A stretch of DNA of 23,491 bases from JBDTLH01 sp039934875 (GCA_039934875.1 JBDTLH010000030.1:1-23491); one strand, 5' to 3'; counted from the stretch's first letter, positions 7,357 to 14,648 are shown. Notes: generated by a model not told the origin, from the sequence alone. Program-made: numbers and translations.

Positions 7357-8124
7357 TTATGCGAGCTTCGCAAGCGCTACCGCGGTCACCAGCTTGCGCT
7401 CGATGGTTCGCTCGATGACCTGCAAGCAAAGCTTACGCAAGTCGGCTCCCAAGGCGCGCGGCCATTCGATGCGATCGAAGTGCTCAATGGGGGAGCGGAA
7501 GATCTGCCGCGCCAACCGCCGCGATGACGCTGAGAGTTGGCTCGATGCCAGCCGCTTGTGTAGTGGACACATCAGGCCGTCTGCCAGAGCGTGAAAATAA
7601 GCAGGACGCTCTTCTTCATCCACACTGTCTCCTTTCACGCTGTCCAGCGGATCGCCGCATAAGGTGCACTCTTCCAAATTGGGAAGAAAGCCCGACAACC
7701 GGGTAAGCCACAGGCTGAAATAGGTGAGCGGCATCCAGATGGAACCATACTCAAGCTGCGCTAAGGTGGCGCTGGTGAGGCGGAAGACATCATCGTGCGG
7801 GTCATAGTCGGCGAGCAACTGGTCGAGCGCCTCGGCCATGAAGCTCAAGGCACAGGCGCGCTCGTAATCCACCGCGCAAGAAAGCGGCGAGGCGAGGATG
7901 TCGAAGCTATCGAAGCGGGCCAGTTCGCGACGCTCCCGCTGGTCATAGTGCGCGCGGATAAGGGTCATCGCTTCGAGCGCGCCTCCGAAGCGCCGGCGCG
8001 ATTTCATCGCCGATTTCGCGACTCCCTTGATCTTTCCTTCGGCGCGGGTGAAGAGCGTAATCAGCAGGTCCGCCTCGTGCACCGGGTAGGTGCGGAGAAC
8101 GATCGCCTCAGAGGTGCGGAGCAT
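7357..8124 (-). CDS. recO: DNA repair protein RecO
   Basis: A 255-residue protein from ATG 8124. The N-terminal OB-fold starts at once (SEAIVLRTYPVHEADLLITL, then KGVAKSAMKSRRRFGG), which fixes the start; the frame stays open further upstream but that part is not RecO-like. An alpha-helical middle follows (ERACALSFMAEALDQLL, TYFSLWLTRLSGFLPNLEEC). The zinc-site region has C153-x2-C156 and C186-x2-H189, so the usual fourth cysteine of Cys4 members appears as histidine. RecO loads RecA on SSB-coated ssDNA with RecR in the RecFOR pathway. No clear Shine-Dalgarno precedes the ATG; a GTG five codons upstream is an alternative. The ferredoxin gene lies 125 nt upstream on the same strand. Confidence 0.9.
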   Translation of the reverse strand: MLRTSEAIVLRTYPVHEADLLITLFTRAEGKIKGVAKSAMKSRRRFGGALEAMTLIRAHYDQRERRELARFDSFDILASPLSCAVDYERACALSFMAEALDQLLADYDPHDDVFRLTSATLAQLEYGSIWMPLTYFSLWLTRLSGFLPNLEECTLCGDPLDSVKGDSVDEEERPAYFHALADGLMCPLHKRLASSQLSASSRRLARQIFRSPIEHFDRIEWPRALGADLRKLCLQVIERTIERKLVTAVALAKLA

Positions 8125-8249
8125 AGACCAGAGTAGCACTTTGCAGCGAATTCCCCTTTCGTAGACGCCACCTTTGCCGCGTGAAGTGCTTCGCCATTTT
8201 GAAGAGTTCGGAGCCGCAGACAGAGGGGACGCCCGCCCGGCACCCGGCT

Positions 8250-8510
8250 TTAACGGCCAAAGTGCGCGGCGTTCTTTTGTTCGTATTCCTTCCACTTGTC
8301 CGGCAGGTCGTCTCCGGCGAAGATTGCGGACACCGGACACACGGGCACGCAGGCGCCGCAATCGATACATTCGACCGGATCTATATATAGCTGGGTGTCG
8401 GCTTCGAAGCCGGCCTCGTCCTTCTTGGGATGGATGCAGTCCACCGGGCAGGCGTCCACGCATGCCGAATCTTTGGTGCCGATACAGGGTTCCGCAATTA
8501 CATAGGCCAT
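8250..8510 (-). CDS. 7Fe-type ferredoxin (3Fe-4S/4Fe-4S)
   Basis: An 86-residue protein from ATG 8510, with GGAG 9 nt upstream. First cluster motif: C9-x7-C17-x3-C21-P-x2-C25. Second: C48-x2-C51-x2-C54-x3-C58-P. Compared with Azotobacter ferredoxin I, the cysteine between C9 and C17 is absent (position 12 is Thr), so C9, C17 and C58 should hold a [3Fe-4S] cluster and C21, C48, C51, C54 a [4Fe-4S] cluster; C25 would be the free cysteine. It is a soluble low-potential electron carrier; its partner is not visible here. The C-terminal extension after residue 66 is short (about 20 residues), shorter than Azotobacter FdI. recO lies downstream, an unrelated neighbour that may just share the strand. 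Confidence 0.92.
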   Translation of the reverse strand: MAYVIAEPCIGTKDSACVDACPVDCIHPKKDEAGFEADTQLYIDPVECIDCGACVPVCPVSAIFAGDDLPDKWKEYEQKNAAHFGR

Positions 8511-8858
8511 GGCAGTTCTCCAGAACGAATAATCTCTTGATGGAAACCTTATAGTGTATTTGGCTGGAGCAGATGGAAGCAAGCGGCGTAAGAGCGAGTG
8601 GTCAGAAGCTGGTGTTCAGCGGTAAGTTAGCACCTCCGGACGGGTGTGCCCAGCGGAGGTGGGTTGCGTTTGTTAACTGAAGCGGTCGAAGCACCGTCTC
8701 TTTCCCTGTTTTCGCAAGCAGTTACTTCCGCCGCTGAGGGTTACTAAAGTGCTTCCACAGCGAGGAACATGATTGCAAATTTCGCCGACTCCCCGAACTA
8801 TGATAGAAAGCAACAGCCGCTGGCAACCAGGATTTGAGACGCCATGGCAGGAGGTGGA
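8511..8858. other. gene-free interval between divergent ferredoxin and phosphatase genes
   Basis: No credible gene is seen. The interval should hold the promoters of the two divergent genes. A TATAAG-like box lies on the reverse strand near 8560-8566, upstream of the ferredoxin gene, without a clear -35 partner. The main structure is the nested hairpin at 8631-8661, listed separately. Confidence 0.5.
8631..8661. other. nested hairpin in divergent intergenic region
   Basis: CACCTCCG (8631-8638) pairs perfectly with CGGAGGTG (8654-8661). Inside the loop, GGG and CCC flank TGTG, giving a second 3-bp stem. It is far from any gene end (about 120 nt upstream of the ferredoxin start and 200 nt upstream of the phosphatase), has no T-tract, and exposes or hides a CGGAGGTG sequence that resembles a ribosome binding site on the plus strand, though no reading frame follows it. 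Function unknown. Confidence 0.4.
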
Positions 8859-9338
8859 ATGAAGGCAAACCCTTACTGGATCAGGTCCGGAATCGGCATC
8901 CGGCTGGCCATCGTCCAGCGCCCCCGGTGGGGCATGTTGGAGGACGATATTGCCGCGCTGAAAGAGGGCGGCATTGAGAACCTGGTGTCTCTGCTTACTC
9001 CGTCAGAGGCGGTGGGTCTCGGTCTGGAAAAAGAAGAGGAGGTCTGCGAGCTGAATTCGGTCGGCTTCTTCTCTTTGCCGGTCACCGATGGCGGTGTGCC
9101 GTCAAATACGGATGACTTCACGCGCGCGGTCGCGGTGCTGCGCTCCATCCTCATCAACGGGGGTAGCGTTGGCATCCATTGCCGCGCCGGAATAGGCCGC
9201 TCCTGCGTGCTCGCCGCCTGCCTTATGCAGACCACGGGGATGGATGGCACGAGCGCCCTCTCCGCGATTGAGAAGGCGCGCGGGTGCGAGGTCCCGGAGA
9301 CGCCTGAACAACGCTCGTGGATACTGCAGTTTAGCTAA
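8859..9338 (+). CDS. dual-specificity/tyrosine phosphatase-like protein
   Basis: A 159-residue protein. I choose ATG 8859 because AGGAGGT lies just upstream and the conserved sequence (NPYWIRSG) begins there; an in-frame ATG at 8844 would add five residues. The P-loop signature HCRAGIGRS (107-115) supplies the nucleophilic C108 and R114, and the D77 of PVTDGGVP is the likely general acid, so the Cys-based phosphatase chemistry is complete. The length suits the compact cyclin-dependent-kinase-inhibitor-3/DSP-like bacterial family. It should hydrolyse phosphotyrosine or another phosphoester in the cytoplasm; the substrate is unknown and no kinase is adjacent. It appears to be monocistronic. Confidence 0.85.
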   Translation: MKANPYWIRSGIGIRLAIVQRPRWGMLEDDIAALKEGGIENLVSLLTPSEAVGLGLEKEEEVCELNSVGFFSLPVTDGGVPSNTDDFTRAVAVLRSILINGGSVGIHCRAGIGRSCVLAACLMQTTGMDGTSALSAIEKARGCEVPETPEQRSWILQFS

Positions 9339-9495
9339 CGCGAGGTGTTCGGCGTGAAGTGGCGGGGCCACCCCAAGAAGCGGCTTGCGGGCTACGGCTC
9401 CCTTCGCAACTGGCCGCGGCTCTTTTCGCTTTGATCTCCGAAGATTGCCGTGCTCCACCGTAGATAATCCCCGCCACCAGCCGCCAGCTTTCAAG

Positions 9496-9524
9496 TTGAG
9501 CGGGCAATCTCTCCGGCGTATAGT
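9496..9524 (+). promoter_or_regulatory. candidate sigma-70 promoter for the 9552 gene
   Basis: TTGAGC (9496-9501) and TATAGT (9519-9524) are separated by exactly 17 nt. The -10 box matches the consensus at five of six positions and the -35 box at four. The predicted start site would give a leader of about 20 nt before the AGGAGG at 9544-9549. This is one of the better promoter candidates in the window. Confidence 0.5.
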
Positions 9525-9551
9525 TTGTGGCAGGCGATTCCTTAGGAGGCC

Positions 9552-10073
9552 ATGATGCGCAGTTCTTCTCTCCTCTCAATCCTTCTGCTTGCCGGGTGCT
9601 ACGTCTTCGCGCAGGCTCCGCAATCGTCCAATATCGTGTTGAAGGCTGGCCCACAGAGCGTCGCCTGTCCAGTGGAGTTGAGCGCACAACTGAATGGCGG
9701 AAACGGACAGGTGTTGAAGGCACAGAAGGGGCATCCCGGGGGAGCCGCACAGAGCGTCCTTGTAGTGCTTCGCAATCCAACAGCGCGCACCATCGTGAGA
9801 GCGGAGATTTTGGTCCATGGCATGCCGTTCGAACGGCGGCTGCTGCCGGCGGGAAGCCGGAGCGCGGATGATGTAGTGCAACCATTTCATCTCCAGCGCA
9901 AGATCGAAAGCGGCGATTCCGCTACTTCAGAGATTTGGATCAATGAGGTGAGCGGGATCAGCGATGTAGAACTCACATCCTTTGTTTACTCTGACGGACC
10001 CGCGTGGCATGCTTCAGCAAAGTCAAACTGCCGGGTCGCCCCAGACCGGATGATGTTGATCAGCAGCAGATAG
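9552..10073 (+). CDS. secreted protein of unknown function (possible lipoprotein)
   Basis: A 173-residue protein behind a strong AGGAGG. Two ATGs stand in tandem (9552 and 9555); the second has the better spacing. The N-terminus is a signal peptide (SSLLSILLLAGCYVFAQA). LLAGC could be a lipobox with C16, or signal peptidase I could cut after FAQA; both are possible. The mature part is about 150 residues of mostly beta-type sequence, with segments QSVLVVLRNPTARTIVRAEI and SGISDVELTSFVYSDG and two further cysteines (in VACPVEL and SNCRVAP) that could form a disulfide. No family is recognised. It has its own promoter candidate and converges on the DUF1801 gene. Confidence 0.75.
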   Translation: MMRSSSLLSILLLAGCYVFAQAPQSSNIVLKAGPQSVACPVELSAQLNGGNGQVLKAQKGHPGGAAQSVLVVLRNPTARTIVRAEILVHGMPFERRLLPAGSRSADDVVQPFHLQRKIESGDSATSEIWINEVSGISDVELTSFVYSDGPAWHASAKSNCRVAPDRMMLISSR

Positions 10074-10138
10074 CCGATTCTTGACCTGAGAAACTCGGGC
10101 GGCACTCATCGCCAGTAAATTCCCCCTGAGAGCCGGGC

Positions 10139-10570
10139 TTACTTCTTCTTGGCTGCCCGTTGAGCGAGCGCCGCGGAGTTGGCCGCCACTGCGGCGCGGA
10201 TAAGTTGAATGAAGGCAGCTTCGTTGATCTTCTCCCCTTCGCGGAGGTCGATGGCACGTCGCGTGTTCCCTTCCAGACTGGAATTGAAGAGCTTTTTCGG
10301 GTCTTGGATGGAGGCGCCGCGCGCGAAAGTGAGCTTCACGACCTGCTTGTACGATTCCCCGGTGCAGACGATGCCGTCATGGGACCAGACGGGGGTTCCG
10401 GGAGATTTCGGCTTCTCCCATTTCCACTCCTCCTGGATGCCGGGGTCGGCATCGTGAATGAGCTGACGGACATGAGCGAGGGTCTCTCCGCGCCAGCTCC
10501 CAAGTTCTTGAATTCGCTTGGTGATGTTCGCTGCGGCGGCCTCGCCATTCGGACGACTTGTTGGTTTCAT
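10139..10570 (-). CDS. DUF1801 (YdhG-type) domain protein
   Basis: A 143-residue protein. ATG 10570 is preferred over an upstream in-frame ATG (10603) because GGAGAG lies 3-8 nt before it. The domain runs through most of the protein: LAHVRQLIHDADPGIQEEWK, then a WEKPKSPGTPVWSHDGIVCT segment and VVKLTFARGASI, with a Lys-rich tail (QRAAKKK). This fits the DUF1801 family, small cytoplasmic proteins related to the fold of iron-chaperone frataxin-like/YdhG proteins. The biochemical role is not established. The gene is alone on this strand. Confidence 0.75.
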   Translation of the reverse strand: MKPTSRPNGEAAAANITKRIQELGSWRGETLAHVRQLIHDADPGIQEEWKWEKPKSPGTPVWSHDGIVCTGESYKQVVKLTFARGASIQDPKKLFNSSLEGNTRRAIDLREGEKINEAAFIQLIRAAVAANSAALAQRAAKKK

Positions 10571-10931
10571 GTTCTCTCCGCTCAGGCCTGAAGCCGATGA
10601 CAAAGTTCATTCCTCCCGTAGTGGTCCATGGTTCCACGGATAGAGGAGATGAGAGAGGCGAATTCCTCATGCAGCATTATATTGAACACCATCTTAGCCG
10701 ATTCACCTGAGCTCGACCACATCCCATGAGCGCACAATCGCCAACTCACTCAGCGAACAGTGCGGACGCAAGACTTCTCAGATTTTTGGGTCCTGGGTGG
10801 ATTATGGGCTAACCGGAAGCTGACCCACTCCTACAATTCCTAGCCGTATTGCTGTGAGACGTTGCGAATGGTAGCCTAGGAGGTTTATTTGAGCGCGGCG
10901 GGATTGTGAAAAAGAACCACGAGGAGATGCA
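10571..10931. other. gene-free interval upstream of icd
   Basis: No credible gene is seen. The 3' part should carry the icd promoter, but no confident -35/-10 pair was found. An isolated AGGAGG at 10878-10883 lies about 50 nt before the icd start, followed with 5-nt spacing by a TTG-initiated 6-codon frame (10889-10909); this may be a leader or chance. An in-frame TGA at 10890 means icd cannot start upstream of that point. Confidence 0.5.
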
Positions 10932-12383
10932 TTGGCGGGCGAATACAACGGCATAGCTTTGCCGGTAGAGGGAGAGCAGATCGGCTACGCGAATGGCAAG
11001 CTGCAGGTGCCGGAGAACCCGATTGTTCCGTTTATCGAGGGCGACGGCACCGGGCGCGATATATGGAGGGCGGCGCAGCGCGTCTACGATGCGGCGGTCG
11101 AGAAATCCTATCGCGGCAAGCGCAAGGTGGCTTGGTATGAGATTTTCGCCGGCGAGAAGGCCTTTCGCAAATTCAAAACCTGGCTGCCCGACGATACAGT
11201 CAAGGCGGCGCGCGATCTGCGGGTCTCGATCAAGGGGCCGCTGACCACTCCGGTGGGCGGCGGAATACGTTCGCTGAATGTCACCCTCCGGCAGGAGCTG
11301 GACCTCTATGCCTGCGTGCGTCCAGTGCGCTATTACACTGGGGTGCCCAGTCCGGTGAAGCATCCGGAGCGGATGAACATTACCATCTTCCGCGAAAATA
11401 CGGAGGATGTTTACGCCGGTATCGAGTGGAAGGAGGGCAGCGCGGGCGCGAAGAAGCTGCTCGCATTTCTCAATGACGACATGCTGGCGGGAATGAAGAA
11501 AAAGATCCGCGGCGATTCCGGCATCGGCATCAAGCCGGTCTCCGTCTTTGGCAGCCAGCGTCTGGTGCGGGTGGCGATTGAGTTCGCGCTAAGACATAAG
11601 AAGCCATCGGTGACGCTGGTGCACAAGGGCAACATCCAGAAATTTACCGAGGGAGCATTTCGCGAGTGGGGCTATGAGCTGGCAGTCGCTGAGTTCCGCG
11701 ATCAGGTAGTAACCGAGCGGGAGAGCTGGATATTGGGCAATCAAGACAGCAATCCTGACCTGACGGTAGAGGCGAATGCGGAGATGATTGAGCCGGGACT
11801 CGAATTCGGACACGATGTCTATCGCGAGGCGGTCTATGCGGAGGTGCGCGCCACGCTCAAGACATTGTCGGCATCACATGGCAGCGGCCGGTGGAAGTCG
11901 AAGCTGCTGATCAACGACCGCATCGCCGATTCCATCTTCCAGCAGATCATCATCCGTCCCGAGGAATATCACGTGCTCGCCACGACCAATCTGAACGGCG
12001 ATTATCTCTCGGACGCGGCGGCGGCGCAGGTGGGTGGCCTGGGGATCGCTCCGGGGGGCAACATTGGCGATGGATACGCGGTCTTTGAGGCGACCCACGG
12101 CACCGCGCCGAAGTATGCGGACAAGGACATGATTAATCCCGGATCGGTAATTCTCTCGGGTGTAATGATGTTCGATTATCTGGGATGGCCGGAGGCGGCG
12201 CGCATGATCGAGTCGGCGATGGAAGAGACCATCCGGCAGAAGACGGTGACCTACGACTTCGAGCGCCAAATGACGGACGCGGTCAAAGTGGGTACCAGCA
12301 AGTTTGCGGATCTGATAATTCAGAATATGCGCGCAGCAGACGCCAGTACAAACGAAGCTGTCCGTCGCCAGTCGCCAGCGTGA
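10932..12383 (+). CDS. icd: NADP-dependent isocitrate dehydrogenase
   Basis: A 483-residue enzyme converting isocitrate to 2-oxoglutarate in the TCA cycle. It begins at TTG 10932, the first start codon after an in-frame stop at 10890, with GAGGAG 5 nt upstream. Substrate residues align with the E. coli enzyme shifted by one: S114, N116, R120 (SLNVTLR), R130 and R154. HGTAPKYAD and TVTYDFERQM supply the Lys-Tyr and Tyr/Arg pairs that favour NADP over NAD. It is longer than E. coli Icd (416) because of an insertion of roughly 45 residues after the VHKGNIQKFTEG region, around ESWILGNQDSNPDLTVEANA to YAEVRATLKTL, as in cyanobacterial-type long forms. The last residues (RRQSPA) are encoded by repeat DNA that continues past the stop. 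mdh follows 96 nt downstream. Confidence 0.95.
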   Translation: MAGEYNGIALPVEGEQIGYANGKLQVPENPIVPFIEGDGTGRDIWRAAQRVYDAAVEKSYRGKRKVAWYEIFAGEKAFRKFKTWLPDDTVKAARDLRVSIKGPLTTPVGGGIRSLNVTLRQELDLYACVRPVRYYTGVPSPVKHPERMNITIFRENTEDVYAGIEWKEGSAGAKKLLAFLNDDMLAGMKKKIRGDSGIGIKPVSVFGSQRLVRVAIEFALRHKKPSVTLVHKGNIQKFTEGAFREWGYELAVAEFRDQVVTERESWILGNQDSNPDLTVEANAEMIEPGLEFGHDVYREAVYAEVRATLKTLSASHGSGRWKSKLLINDRIADSIFQQIIIRPEEYHVLATTNLNGDYLSDAAAAQVGGLGIAPGGNIGDGYAVFEATHGTAPKYADKDMINPGSVILSGVMMFDYLGWPEAARMIESAMEETIRQKTVTYDFERQMTDAVKVGTSKFADLIIQNMRAADASTNEAVRRQSPA

Positions 12384-12441
12384 CGAAGCTGCCAGTCGCC
12401 ATCGGCCAGTTCATTCTGTGCACCTGGCGACTGGAAGCTGG
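12352..12441. repeat. REP-like repeat cluster at the icd end and icd-mdh spacer
   Basis: ACGAAGCTG occurs at 12352-12360 and again at 12383-12391. GCCAGTCGCCA occurs at 12367-12377 (inside icd) and 12391-12401. The reverse complement TGGCGACTGG occurs at 12425-12434. The copy at 12392-12401 and that at 12425-12434 can form a 10-bp stem with a 23-nt loop; AGCT tetranucleotides on both sides may extend it after a 1-nt mismatch. This composition (clusters of direct and inverted copies of a short GC-rich unit between genes) resembles REP elements. It may attenuate or stabilise the icd-mdh transcript. Confidence 0.65.
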
Positions 12442-12479
12442 TAGCTCTATTGCGAAATAAACTTTCAGGAGAATGCTCA

Positions 12480-13406
12480 ATGAGGAAGAAAGTATCGATC
12501 ATCGGCGCCGGCAACGTGGGCGCAACGACGGCGCACTGGATCGCGAGCAAGGAGCTCGCCGATTTAGTGCTGGTGGATATCGCGGAGGGGATTCCGCAGG
12601 GCAAAGCGCTCGACTTGATGCAGGCGATGCCCATTGAGAAGCGCGATTCGAATGTGAGCGGATCGAACAACTACGACGATACCGCGAACTCCGACATCGT
12701 GGTCATCACTGCGGGGATCCCGCGCAAGCCGGGAATGAGCCGCGATGACCTGCTGAACACCAACTACAAGATCATGCAGGATGTCGTGGGTCGGGTGGTC
12801 GCCGCCTCTCCCAACGCGATTTTGATTGTGGTGTCGAACCCGCTGGATGCGATGGCGCAAGCGGCCTACAAGATCTCCGGCTTTAATCGCGAGCGGGTGC
12901 TGGGGATGGCGGGGGTGCTCGATTCCGCGCGCTTCCGCACCTTCATCGCGCAAGAATTGAATGTGTCGGTCGAGAACGTGACCGCATTCGTCCTCGGCGG
13001 GCACGGCGATACCATGGTCCCGCTGGCGCGCTACTCGACAGTCGCCGGTATTCCCATTACCGAACTGATTGCGGCCGACCGCCTCAAAGCGCTCATCGAG
13101 CGGACCGCCAACGGCGGCGCGGAGATCGTGAAGTATCTAAAAACAGGCAGCGCCTACTATGCACCGTCTGCGGCGGCAACGGAGATGGTCGAGGCGATCC
13201 TCAAGGACAAAAAGAAGATCCTGCCCTGCGCCGCTTACCTCGAAGGCGAGTACGGTATCAATGGCCTCTACGTCGGAGTGCCCTGTAAATTGGGAGCGCG
13301 CGGTCTGGAACAGATCATCGAGATCAAGCTGACCGACGAAGAGAACGCTGCTCTGCACAAGAGCGCTGCCTCCGTAAAGGAATTGGTGGGGGTGATCGGA
13401 TTGTAG
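12480..13406 (+). CDS. mdh: NAD-dependent malate dehydrogenase (LDH-like type)
   Basis: A 308-residue enzyme that interconverts malate and oxaloacetate. ATG 12480 has AGGAG 8 nt upstream and gives the canonical N-terminus (KKVSIIGAGNVG). The Rossmann loop GAGNVG (9-14) is followed by D33, which selects NAD. Malate-specific R82 lies in the active loop (RKPGMSRDD) with R88; N120 (SNPLDAM), R151 (LDSARFR) and catalytic H175 (GGHGDTMV) complete the site. The length and sequence fit the [LDH-like] MDH group common outside enterobacteria. It is probably cotranscribed with icd and ends at a strong terminator, so the two TCA enzymes form an operon. Confidence 0.95.
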   Translation: MRKKVSIIGAGNVGATTAHWIASKELADLVLVDIAEGIPQGKALDLMQAMPIEKRDSNVSGSNNYDDTANSDIVVITAGIPRKPGMSRDDLLNTNYKIMQDVVGRVVAASPNAILIVVSNPLDAMAQAAYKISGFNRERVLGMAGVLDSARFRTFIAQELNVSVENVTAFVLGGHGDTMVPLARYSTVAGIPITELIAADRLKALIERTANGGAEIVKYLKTGSAYYAPSAAATEMVEAILKDKKKILPCAAYLEGEYGINGLYVGVPCKLGARGLEQIIEIKLTDEENAALHKSAASVKELVGVIGL

Positions 13407-13432
13407 TCAACCGACTGGACCAAGTTGCAGCA

Positions 13433-13457
13433 AGGCCGGGGCTGCGTCCCCGGCTTT
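13433..13457 (+). terminator. Rho-independent terminator after mdh
   Basis: GCCGGGG (13435-13441) pairs perfectly with CCCCGGC (13448-13454) around a 6-nt loop (CTGCGT), followed by TTT and further T-rich sequence, 28 nt after the mdh stop. It closes the icd-mdh unit. Confidence 0.85.
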
Positions 13458-13846
13458 CGTGTTCCTTCTTAGTAGTAGTAATTAAGGTAATTCGCACCGT
13501 ATCATAAACGCGCTTCTAAGGCTTGCACCTTGAGAAACTAAGGTCAAAGAGCGAGCGTGGCGTGGGTCCGGTAAACTGGTCACCGCGCAACGACCGCAGG
13601 TTAGCTGAGTGCGATCCAGTCCATAACTGCCACATATTCATGGATTTACGGCGTTTCAATGCTTCCCGACTCAGAGACCTACTGCCTGATTTCTGCCAAC
13701 GGAGCAGGTAAGGCTAAAGCATTACCTCTGCCAAACCTAGCCAAGGGATGTGCAAAACTCACTTGTGCGGAATGTTGTATCAATTATGTGATTAGTGCTT
13801 TACTCTTAATCGCGTAGGTACTTACCTACTCCTAGGAGAGAGCAAC
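13458..13846 (+). other. gene-free upstream region of the PEP-CTERM gene
   Basis: About 390 nt with no convincing protein gene; a 62-codon frame at 13523-13711 lacks a ribosome binding site and any family feature. The 3' third is AT-richer than neighbouring DNA. GGTAA or its complement TTACC occurs at 13486-13490, 13570-13574, 13707-13711, 13722-13726 and 13822-13826. AGGTAA (13706-13711) and TTACCT (13722-13727) can form a 6-bp stem with a 10-nt loop, extendable by GC after a bulge. A TTGTAT at 13775-13780 is a weak -35 candidate. The function of these signals is unknown. Confidence 0.4.
13814..13829 (+). promoter_or_regulatory. palindrome directly upstream of the PEP-CTERM ribosome binding site
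   Basis: GTAGGTA (13814-13820), CT, TACCTAC (13823-13829) form a perfect 7-bp inverted repeat with a 2-nt centre, five nucleotides before the AGGAGAG ribosome binding site (13834-13840). As DNA it could be a dimeric-regulator operator; a 2-nt loop makes an RNA hairpin of the full stem unlikely. Its position would let a bound protein or structure block expression of the 13847 gene. Confidence 0.45.
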
Positions 13847-14449
13847 ATGATCAAGAACTTGTTTTACCCGGCATTGCTAATCGCCACCATGGGATTGGTT
13901 CTGTCAACTTCAGCATTCGCAAATGAATTGACCATCTCGGGTACGGCGTCCGACAGCACTACCGTGCCGCAACTCACATTCACCGGTAACAACTTCAGCG
14001 TTACTACCTTCGGAGGGGTAGGTTCTCTGAGCGGCACCAACCGCCTCGGCACCTTTACCCTTGCGACCTCCAAAATTGGGCAAAAGAATGTCGCCGGGCT
14101 ATTCACCATGAACATCCTATTCTCCGCGCCTACCGGCATCGACGGCGGCCAGGGCGGCTACACCTTCAGCGGTGCCATTTCCGGTACCATCTCTTCCGTC
14201 CCAGGCCAAGGTGGGTTAGAGGTCACCTTCGCTCCCGTCGGACAGCTCTTTACCTTTGACGATGGGGTAGAGAAAGGTTCGTTCACCCTCAGCATACCTA
14301 ACATCTTCATTCAGAGCGGCAATACTGCCGACCTGACGGGGGGAGTCACTGGCGGCCAGTCTAGTCCGATAGTCCCGGAGCCCGCTTCCATGCTTCTTCT
14401 CGGAACCGGCCTGATCGGCCTCGCAACCCGGCTGCGCAAACACGTCTAA
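13847..14449 (+). CDS. PEP-CTERM sorting domain protein
   Basis: A 200-residue exported protein from ATG 13847, with AGGAGAG upstream. Residues 1-25 are a signal peptide (YPALLIATMGLVLSTSAFAN). The central part (26-170) is rich in Gly, Thr and Ser with beta-type repeats and few charged residues (LTISGTASDSTTVPQLTFTG, GGQGGYTFSGAISG). The C-terminus (176-200) is a full PEP-CTERM tripartite signal: VPEPAS, a hydrophobic helix MLLLGTGLIGLA, and a basic tail TRLRKHV. Such proteins are cut by exosortase at the membrane and released to the surface or matrix, often linked to exopolysaccharide production. No exosortase is in this window. The mature function is unknown. Confidence 0.92.
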   Translation: MIKNLFYPALLIATMGLVLSTSAFANELTISGTASDSTTVPQLTFTGNNFSVTTFGGVGSLSGTNRLGTFTLATSKIGQKNVAGLFTMNILFSAPTGIDGGQGGYTFSGAISGTISSVPGQGGLEVTFAPVGQLFTFDDGVEKGSFTLSIPNIFIQSGNTADLTGGVTGGQSSPIVPEPASMLLLGTGLIGLATRLRKHV

Positions 14450-14528
14450 CCCGGTTGTTCAACCCTCGTGCGAGCAGGCGCCACTTCCTTGTGCTTCTGG
14501 TTTGGGATTCGCCTTCGTCGCACCCTAC

Positions 14529-14558
14529 CTAAACCCTCCCCTGCCAGGGAGGGTTTAG
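14529..14558. terminator. bidirectional terminator hairpin between PEP-CTERM and BON genes
   Basis: CTAAACCCTCCC (14529-14540) pairs perfectly over 12 bp with GGGAGGGTTTAG (14547-14558) around a CTGCCA loop, between the converging stops at 14449 and 14649. The stem ends in A/T pairs but there is no long T-tract on either side. Confidence 0.7.
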
Positions 14559-14648
14559 ATTTGGGTGACCCCAGGAGAGCCCCTTGTACTGGGTGTATCG
14601 GAGCTGCGCTCGCGGACTTTAGCCTGGTCACGCCTTTATTTTAAGTCT

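Noticed and set aside
10377..10670. Reverse-strand 97-codon frame overlapping the DUF1801 gene
   Set aside because: Out of phase with the DUF1801 gene, with composition typical of a shifted frame and no recognisable domain.
13523..13711. 62-codon plus-strand frame upstream of the PEP-CTERM gene
   Set aside because: No ribosome binding site, no family features, mixed composition; more likely non-coding leader or spacer.
13727..13770. Resemblance to the c-di-GMP-I (GEMM) riboswitch core: CAAACC followed by GGGATGTGCAAAAC
   Set aside because: The tetraloop hairpin between the two motifs is absent, the GCAAACC and GCAAAGC words are only approximate, and no P1 closing stem or tetraloop receptor could be placed. 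A covariance-model search would settle it.
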